This document shows, piece by piece, positions 53,564-64,000 of a DNA stretch of 64,000 bases. Numbering within the stretch: the stretch's first letter is position 1; every line of letters starts with the position of its first letter. The DNA lies in assembly GCA_021234155.1 (NCBI GenBank), contig JAJEKV010000012.1, forward strand, positions 9,450,448 through 9,514,447. Reading direction: 5' to 3'. The DNA is from Isoetes taiwanensis (Eukaryota > Streptophyta > Lycopodiopsida > Isoetales > Isoetaceae). The notes under the pieces were generated by a model, which had not been told where the DNA came from, made no database searches, and worked only from the letters and a program-made list of their open reading frames with translations. Both the position numbers and the translations under genes were made by a program.

Positions 53564-53948
53564 TAGAATAAATTAATGTTAGAACACAAGAAGACCTCTT
53601 GATCCCATGCATTGATAACCATGCCTAACTTTGGGAGTAAGTACCTTACATCCCTGTTCTCTCTCTAGTCAAAGTTAAATTCTCTAGCTAAAAGGTACTT
53701 TAGTCTCATAGGATATGTAGCCCCTTAAGGCCAATGCCCCAAAAGGGCTTTAAGACTCCCATATTGATAATGACTTCAGTTTTAGATATTGCTTGCTAGT
53801 TTTCACAATAATCCAACTTCATATTGTTTGTTGGTATAGGGAAAGGTCCATAGCAGCCAATTCTCTTTATCTACAACCTTATTTAACACATGGGAGTCAC
53901 TAAAGAGAAATGTTTGCGGTGGCCTTGGCCGCCGCGATAAATTTCTTG

Positions 53949-54347
53949 TAGCTCTAACTAGATAACTTGCCGGTAAATGTCATGCTCCACCGAATTTTGA
54001 ATATAAGCTCAAGATTATTTGCCAGATTTTGAAGGAAACCCCACAATATTTTTGCCGGCAAATAAAAATTCGAACCGAAAAATAAGAATTGTGACTGGAA
54101 ATTTAGGAGATTCTCCTAGTCTTTCGATGCCTGCTTCCAAACCTAGGGTTGCAAAAGATAAAATAGGGAAGCCAATGTGGGAAACCCATGATGGAAAACG
54201 TGTTGTTTTGAGGGCGTCAAAGTCCAGGTCAAAATTGCCCCCGGAATCTATAAAACAGGCCGTTCTTCCGAAGCAGCAAGCCAGCCCAACTTCTCCTTCT
54301 CATTTGTAAGAAGCTCGCAAAGCAGCTAAAAATCTTAGCAGCTAAGC
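53949..54347 (+). promoter_or_regulatory. proximal promoter of PKS-D, with deletions
   Basis: Homologous to 41786-42216, but 34 bp directly before the TATA box are deleted (this includes CATGCA), as are 24 bp of the 5' UTR. GGTCAA is kept. TATAAAA at 54249-54255 lies 99 bp before the ATG, against 124 in C. Confidence 0.7.
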
Positions 54348-55591
54348 ATGGCATTTTTCCAGATTGAAAAGCCTGATGGCCCTGCCTGTGTCCTTGCTAT
54401 TGCAACCGAAAATCCTCCCTTTTTTGTTGATCAGAAGGATTATGCAGAATTTTTGTTTGATGCCTGCAACATGAATGATAAAGTAGATCTCAAGAGGAAG
54501 TTCGCACGCATCTGTAAGCATACAAAACACCACTTCTGATTTCTAAATTGCAAAAATAGGTATTTCTCAGATTAAATTTATGTTTTGTTTTATGATCAGG
54601 CGAGAAGTCTGGAATTAACAGGCGCCACTATTACATGACCAAGGAGATACTCCAAGCAAATCCCAACATCACCACATATGGAGCACCATCTTTGAATGTA
54701 AGGTTAGACATGCTCATTGATGAAATTCCCAAACTTGGTGCACTGGCTGCAGAGAAGGCCATAGCAGAATGGGGGCAGCCAAGGGCTAAAATTACTCATG
54801 TTGTTATGACCACCATAAGTGGAGTGGACATGCCAGGCGCGGATTACAAGCTTGCAAAAATTCTTGGCCTCAACCCTGATGTGAAGAGAATTATGCTCTA
54901 CCAACAGGGCTGCTTTGCAGGAGGCACTGTTATGAGGGTTGCAAAAGATGTGGCTGAAAATAACAAAGGCTCAAGAGTTCTTGTTGTGTGCAGTGAAATT
55001 ACTGCATCTACATTTGAAGCCCCTTCTGAAGCTCATTTTGATGGCCTTGTTGGTTCTGCTCTCTTTGGAGATGGCTCTGCAGCACTTATTGTTGGTGCAG
55101 ATCCTCAAGAGTATGAAAAGCCTGTTTTTGAGCTTGCCTGGGCAGGAGAATCTGTTCTTCCAGACAGTGATGGTGCAATTGAGGGTATCCTTCGTGAAGC
55201 CGGCCTTGTGTTTAGACTGGAGAGAGATGTGCCCTATGTCATCTCCAACAACATTGAGAGGGCTTTGGTTAAAGGAAGAGAAGCTATTGGATCACCTGAT
55301 CTTAATGACATGTTCTGGGTAGTTCATCCTGGTGGCCCTCTTATTCTTGACAAGATGGAGGCGGCCCTTGGCTTGAACAAGGAGAAGCTTCAAGCTACTA
55401 GGGAGATCATGGGTGATGTTGGTAACATGTCTAGTGCTTCTGTGATTTTTGTGCTAGACCAAATGAGAAACAGGTCTAAGAAGATGAGCATGAAGACCAC
55501 AGGAGAAGGGTGCCAGTATGGTTTCCTCCTTGGCTTTGGGCCTGGTCTTACTGTGGAGACAGTTGTGTTGAGGAGTCTGCCTCTTTGTTAG
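54348..55591 (+). CDS. type III polyketide synthase copy D (CHS-like), intact
   Basis: Exon 1 is 54348-54513, the intron 54514-54599 (86 bp, phase 1 in Cys56), and exon 2 is 54600-55591, giving 385 aa. The protein differs from copy C only at residues 118 (Ala for Ser) and 285 (Ile for Val). About ten further exon-2 differences are silent. Triad Cys160/His298/Asn331, Phe211, Phe260 and the GFGPG loop are intact, and the unusual Ile128 and Ser192 are shared with C. The same reaction as C is expected. Its promoter differs strongly: the distal part is 3.6 kb away behind a Helitron-like element, and the proximal part has two deletions, so expression may differ while the enzyme does not. Confidence 0.93.
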
Positions 55592-59341
<3,750 letters not shown>

Positions 59342-59344
59342 AAT

Positions 59345-59715
59345 GTCGTCGATTCGCGTAGCGAATCGCCATTCTTGCTCAAGACGAGCATGCATGCATT
59401 GCATGCGTTGCATGCATGCATCGCATGCGTTTTGGGCCGTTCTTCAGGTTGGGCGTTTGCTACTTATTGCAGAGTTCTTCATCGACGTTTCATCGGCGCT
59501 TCCTCTTCTCTCAGCAGTACCTTATTCTCTTTGAATTGTTTCCAGGCAGGGGAGGGGCTTCTTCTGCTGGTTTGGCTAATTTACGTTGCTTTCCTCGCTG
59601 TCCTTTCCGGCCTTTTAGCCTTCATCCCGTGACCTTTCGTCCTCGATCCTAGTTTGTTAAGGAAGTCCTTTGGTATTCGGGCGCTTTGTTGGTTTCATGC
59701 GAGTCGCAGTGCAAG
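59345..59715 (-). mobile_element. rolling-circle-like element, first of a tandem pair
   Basis: Lies between AAT (59342-59344) and AAT (59716-59718). Its left 190 bp are almost identical to those of the next element: hairpin GATTCGCGTAGCGAATC, then ATTCTTGC, then a CATGCA-rich palindromic run. Its right end GCGAGTCGCAGTGCAAG is also shared. The middle (59538-59690) is unrelated to its partner. No gene. Confidence 0.6.
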
Positions 59716-59718
59716 AAT

Positions 59719-60422
59719 GTCGTCGATTCGCGTAGCGAATCGCCATTCTTGCTCAAGACGAGCATGCATGCATTGCATGCGTTGCATGCATGCATCGCAT
59801 GCGTTTTGGGCCGTTCTTCAGGTTGGGCGTTTGCTACTTATTGCGGAGTTCTTCATCGACGTTTCATCGGCGCTTCCTCTTCTCTCAGCAGTACCTTATT
59901 CTCTTTGAACCCACCCTCCCCCTTCTTTGTTTTTTATATTTTGTACAAGTTCTGTTTATCATGTTTTTCCACCCGGTGGGTGATGCTTTTTTTCCACCTA
60001 TTGGGTGATGCTATTCTTTGGTATGTTTCTCGTTTGTTGTGTTGGTGATGTGCAGGTACAGGTTGGCGAGCGCCATCCGTTTTGACTTCTCCATGCGGGG
60101 GTTTTTGGGAGCGATTCTATGCCTTACGTTTGTCTAAGCCCCTTGCCAAAGGCTTATCACTAGGGTTTTTCCTCGAAAACCCGAAAGGGCGGGGTTTTTT
60201 AATCCCGGTGATAAGCTTTCGGCAGGTACATCAGCCACTCATCTATTAGCATTGTATTTGTTTTTGGGGTCCAAATGATATAATTGGATTTTCCCTTTAT
60301 TTTTTGTGGGTAGTTCGCATGTGTGCGGCTATCCACTGTCCACCATTGTAGAAATCTGCTGAGATGAATGAGAAGCCTATCTATCGGGCGCTTTGTTGGT
60401 TTCATGCGAGTCGCAGTGCAAG
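59719..60422 (-). mobile_element. rolling-circle-like element, second of a tandem pair
   Basis: Lies between AAT (59716-59718) and AAT (60423-60425). The body is homologous to the 667-bp insertion at 37269-37935, including the foldback at 60141-60228 and a minus-strand frame (60199-60405). Block X copies 2 and 3 give the empty site GCATAATCCCC. Confidence 0.65.
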
Positions 60423-60425
60423 AAT

Positions 60426-62157
60426 CCCCTGATAAAGTAGGAGCTAATGTACAACCACTTGAAGGATAAGAACTATTGTAGTATCATATCCATCTATTTG
60501 TATCCTTGTTCTTCTATAATTTGCCAGACAAGGTATTTAAACAAATTGCTCCTTGAAATAGGTATTGCACAATCATACGCGTTTATTTCGATCAGGCAAA
60601 ATTAGATACTAATTGTTACAGATCACACCTATGATCCAAACCTTTTAAATCTCAGAAGCTATATTACAGGTCTTCTTGAAATATAACAAGGATTACAATC
60701 CTAAAACAATCTGAAACTAAGATATTAGCCAGTCCATCAAAACTAGCTTAAGAATCCTTTGTCAGAAGTCACACCAATAACTTCTGAAATCAAACTCCAG
60801 TTCATCAAAACTAGAGAAAAATCCATCCAGAGAACTAATTTATGGTTTATTGTAGGTTAATCGATGCTAAGGACTGACAATTTATAGCAAAAAAGTAGGC
60901 AATAGCAAATTACCAAACATTGTTCTTTAATCCAAGTAAGAGAATAAGAATAGGTTTCTCAAGGGATCTGAATAGGTTCGCTGATTATCAGACGAAAGAT
61001 ACAGGTTGCGAATTGGGAGGTGTTCTTGGGCTCCTTGGATACAGAAGCCTTATGTTATTAATCTGATGCAGTTCAGATTGAAGATTGATGCTGATGGCCT
61101 GCCGATTCCTGCTGAGAGGTTGCTATATGGAGTTCGTGAAGATCCGTTATTGTCCGCCCATGTTCTAAGTTGGTCCGTCTTCCTTCAAAAAGTGGCCACA
61201 CCTCCTTTTAGATTGCCCGTAGGGGGCAACCTTTGGGATGATGGGGGAATGGCATATAGAGGTCCCAGATGTTAATAAGTTAATATTCCTCATGGAGGGT
61301 TGCAGAACTTTTGGCTTCTAGTGAGAGTTAGCGATGGCTAGACGGTGCGGATTTTACAGGAGCCGGGCGGAAGTTGGAGATGCAATCTCCGTTTTGTTTG
61401 GATTGCCCGTATGTGCGAGGGGTAGTGGTCCGGCGCCAGTGATGACTTTAAGGTATGAAACTTTGTAAAAGCGCTATATTTTACCAATTTTTAAAATCTA
61501 GATTCGATGGTTTACTAGGATGCAAAAGCGTAAAACCTTTATAAAATCGCCAGAATTTGATAATATTGCATCCCAATTATACTAAATTCGCCAAATTAAT
61601 GGATATTTTACGATAAAACCCTCAATTTTATGGTAAGACATCCAATCATACTAAATGTGTTTCTATAAAAATATTAGAAAATAGGACACAATCGCCACCA
61701 TGTCTATAGTTAAGAAGCAACTAGAGGATGATAAAGTCATCACTATCCGATGCTAAAGGCAACAAAGCCTTGATCTGCTTCATGGTTTATCTGCCTCATC
61801 ACTTGCTTAAGGTTTTCAGGGGTAATCAACTCTGGCAAAGATTCATCGCTTCCTTTAGTTCTCACTGGTTCTTGCAAAGCCCATCTGGCAAGCACCCGTT
61901 CTGAATCCAATTACGTCTGGCAAGCACCCATTCTGAATCATTTCGTCTAGAAGACCAAGAGCTTCATTCACTCTGTTCCTTTGCAAAGACCACTTATGAG
62001 ATAATTCTATGCCATAACATTTGGTATACATCTTCTTCCAATCATCTCTTGTAGCATGTCGAGTGCACTACTCATGCCACATGTCTTACAGAAGCCACCC
62101 GTAAGTGTGGTATATGCATAAACACCAGGTGTGTACTGTTTGTGAATCATTTCCTGT
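60426..62157. repeat. block X, copy 4, partial
   Basis: Aligns with the first 1.7 kb of block X up to the PPR relic, then departs near 62157. It is interrupted by a hAT-type MITE. No intact gene. Confidence 0.7.
61437..61745. mobile_element. hAT-type MITE, 309 bp
   Basis: Terminal inverted repeats are CAGTGATGACTTTA (left) and TAGTGATGACTTTA (right, reversed). Flanking 8-bp duplications are TCCGGCGC (61429-61436) and TCCGATGC (61746-61753), which differ by two CpG-type transitions. Block X copies 2 and 3 have the empty site. No coding capacity. Confidence 0.8.
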
Positions 62158-62350
62158 TAAAGGTCTTGTGCTTCATCTACCTTATTTGCTTTATATAACC
62201 TATCTATTATGGAATTTTATGTGATAATCATTGGTGGACACCCTATTCTACTCATTTCATCCAAAAGGGAGACAACCATATTTACGTTATTTGATTTACG
62301 AAGACCATCTATAACAACTGTAATCTACAACATCTGGTGCGCAACATTGT
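61850..62350 (-). pseudogene. PPR-protein relic, longest version
   Basis: On the minus strand successive PPR repeats can be read: SLLDEMSRIGCPPMIIT, SIIDRLYKANKVDEAQDL, EMIHKQYTPGVYAYTTL, then GGFCKTCGM and LLDEMIQNGCLPDVI-like. At least two in-frame stops and a small tandem repeat near 61890-61940 break it. The other block X copies keep only the last repeats, so this copy shows the source gene type best. Confidence 0.6.
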
Positions 62351-62962
62351 CACTGCCGCTAATCTGTTAGTCTCCAGTTCTATTGTTCTGTTTACTGCAT
62401 TGATTTCATCTTCTATTTGAAGTCTTTTTGTTCTTTATATTCCATCAATTGCCGTAGTCATATTTGTTCTATTTGCTCTATTTGGGCACTAGTCTCCTTA
62501 GACTCCACAGTCTAATTGTTCCATTAATATTTTTTCAGGTGTTCTAGTTTGGCCATTGATTCTCGTTTTTATTTTGTTGTTTTCTTGGTTTCATATACGA
62601 TCCTTTCGATTCATTCAATTTGCTCTCGTGGTTCAATTTTGCTCCATATATCTTCCAATGTTATTTACTTTTAGCATCACTTGTTTTGCATGAGATAGTT
62701 ATTCTATTTTTTCAACTGCCATACCTTGTTCCTTGAATCTGGTGTTTTTCATGATCCCTTTTTTCTCTTTTGTGTGTTATTTCATTTCGAGCGTTTGATT
62801 CTTCTGAGTTCAATGGTTTTGTTTTGCCCATGTCGTTTTTGTTTCCACAAGGTTTCGTTCATGTTCTCCTTCCACCTTCTTTTCCACTTGACAGTATTTT
62901 AATTCTGGCTCCTTTTTTCACGGTTGATATAATTACTCCATCAGTTACTTCATTTTTCTGGA
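62351..62962. other. T-rich unique stretch
   Basis: Strongly T-rich on the plus strand. A 71-codon frame at 62770-62985 has no recognisable motif. No gene supported. Confidence 0.4.
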
Positions 62963-62965
62963 TAA

Positions 62966-63069
62966 GGGAAAGGCCCGTTACTTGACTTTCCCTATTGGAA
63001 AGTGGGCCGACGCGCGTCAACGCGGAGCCCACTTGGCAACAGGAAAAGTCGAGTAAGGGGCCTTTGCCC
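62966..63069. mobile_element. Tourist-like MITE, 104 bp foldback
   Basis: Flanked by TAA (62963-62965 and 63070-63072). Imperfect inverted arms of about 45 bp begin GGGAAAGGCCCGTTACT on the left and GGGCAAAGGCCCCTTACT on the right (reversed). A GC-rich loop with CGACGCGCGTC lies between. TAA duplication plus GGG.. ends fits PIF/Harbinger MITEs. Confidence 0.7.
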
Positions 63070-63072
63070 TAA

Positions 63073-64000
63073 CGCAGAGGAATGTTAGCTCGCGTTCTAC
63101 CACGTCAGTGCCACGTACCTTCACGAAGTTTTTGCATTTCATTTTTTCCTTCCTTTCTTTCTGCCACCAGCTTATGGCTATGGCGATTGCAGCGGCGCTC
63201 GCATCTTTTTTGAGCTTTTAGACTCTGCATGCTGCTGCATGCCTTTCAGGACCATTTTTTTTGTAGCAGCGCCTTGGTTCTTGCTAGCATCGCCTTAATT
63301 TTTCTTGATTTTCTAGAGTTTTGGAGCAGAGGCTTCATTCTTGATGTTCTTGATAGCGGCGGCCACTAGCGGCTTCATTCTTAGCGTTCTCGACAGCATC
63401 AGGTTGATTTTTAACTTGTTTTCTTCATTTTTAGGTTGATTTTTTTAGTGTTCTTTGATTTTTACGTTGATTTCTTGCAGATAATGGTTGAGGAGGCGGG
63501 CTGCAAAAAACTCAAGGAGACCGATCTTGACATCGGAAGCAGGGCTTTCAAAATACAAGGTAAAAAGGCAAGGATATTCTATGGTGAATAAAGGCAGCTC
63601 TGCAGTTGAATCTACGCTCTGCCGCAGGAATCGATCATTTGAAGTAGAAAGGAAGAATATACCTCTGTGAAGAAGAAATCGACGGTACTATGCAAATGAA
63701 TCTGCCCTATGCTAACCCCTCCATTTGAAGCTCGGGTTGTTTGGCCATGCTTCTAGGTCAGGTATATGTGCGGGTTTTTTCCCATTTCCTAAGGTTTTTG
63801 CCACTGTTTTCTGGATAAGGGCAAGCAAAGGTCCCTTACTCGACTTTCCATGTTTTTACTTTGTGAACATAACCGAGTTGAGAACTATATGAATGAAACT
63901 ATGGGAATCTTCAACTGAGTTTTTACTGTCTAATTCTTAATTTTTTACTAAACTTTCTGCTTCTTTTACTAACCATTCTAAAAATTTTACTGTCCATTCT
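63073..64000. other. unique 3' end of window, possible gene start
   Basis: CCACGT motifs occur at 63100-63115, followed by T-rich DNA. An acceptor-like TTTCTTGCAG at 63471-63480 precedes ATG 63484, which opens MVEEAGCKKLKETDLDIGSR with a possible donor GTAAAA near 63560. A lone arm of the MITE above is at about 63811-63848. I do not recognise the reading frame. Confidence 0.35.
63484..63591 (+). CDS. candidate first coding exon of a gene leaving the window
   Basis: ATG 63484 follows a good splice acceptor, so the 5' UTR could contain an intron. The frame reads 35 codons to TAA at 63589-63591, unless splicing occurs at the GTAAAA near 63560, after the FKIQ codons. No domain is recognisable in so short a piece. 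Confidence 0.2.
   Translation: MVEEAGCKKLKETDLDIGSRAFKIQGKKARIFYGE

Larger units (their letters stand above)
50386..53948 (+). mobile_element. Helitron-like element Y, copy 3, carrying a nested element
   Basis: Starts TCTATCTACA after CCAA and ends CTTG before TAGCTC. The 3' hairpin (GCGGTGGCC-TT-GGCCGCCGC) is at 53916-53935. Without the nested 52222-53563 insertion its length is 2221 bp, matching copies 1 and 2. It separates the distal and proximal promoter of PKS-D. Confidence 0.65.

Overview
This window is nuclear DNA from a land plant with a large, transposon-rich genome. It contains no bacterial operons and is dense in retroelement and DNA-transposon relics. Its recognisable host genes are type III polyketide synthases (PKS, chalcone synthase superfamily), each carrying the classic phase-1 intron inside the Cys codon near residue 56. 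Motifs such as [10 protein letters not shown] and VGSALFGDG look closer to the PKSs of seedless plants (fern, lycophyte, bryophyte) than to flowering-plant CHS. A fern or lycophyte is therefore my best guess, by inference only.

Six PKS loci lie head to tail on the + strand. Two are intact: C (42217-43460) and D (54348-55591), with proteins of 385 aa differing at two residues. B (17396-18636) is nearly complete with four small indels. A (1946-3165) is heavily frameshifted. Two are exon-1 stumps fused in frame to the C-terminus of a Ty1/copia polyprotein (11846-12083 and 34648-34890). The loci alternate: A, B and C have an uninterrupted promoter, while the two stumps and D carry the same Helitron-like insertion in their promoter. 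The array thus reads as three copies of a PKS dimer, A-stump1, B-stump2 and C-D. The first two dimers are followed by an acidic reading frame and a PIF/Harbinger transposase gene; the third is not.

Layout: 1-330 Harbinger 5' end; 331-3165 PKS-A; 3531-8677 block X (PPR-gene relic and unrecognised gene pieces); 8678-11405 distal promoter plus Helitron-like Y; 11406-13300 stump 1, copia remnant and broken acidic ORF; 13824-15775 Harbinger transposase (interrupted); 15800-18636 PKS-B; 18637-22470 block Z (old LINE on the minus strand); 22471-26220 a younger L1-like LINE; 26223-34219 X and Y; 34220-36088 stump 2, copia remnant and intact acidic ORF; 36634-38362 Harbinger; 38363-40635 unique DNA; 40636-43460 PKS-C; 43461-45695 Z; 45696-49846 X with a solo LTR; 49847-54347 split promoter of PKS-D with Y and a nested Helitron-like element; PKS-D; 55592-59341 Z; 59345-60422 a tandem pair of rolling-circle-like elements; 60426-62350 X with a hAT MITE and a longer PPR relic; 62351-64000 unique DNA with a Tourist-like MITE.

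Comparing repeated copies reveals precise empty sites for several insertions. It also shows that much of 1-17 kb differs from its duplicates mainly at CAG/CTG trinucleotides. That pattern resembles consensus error at methylated CHG sites more than evolution, so the 'broken' state of genes there should be treated with caution.
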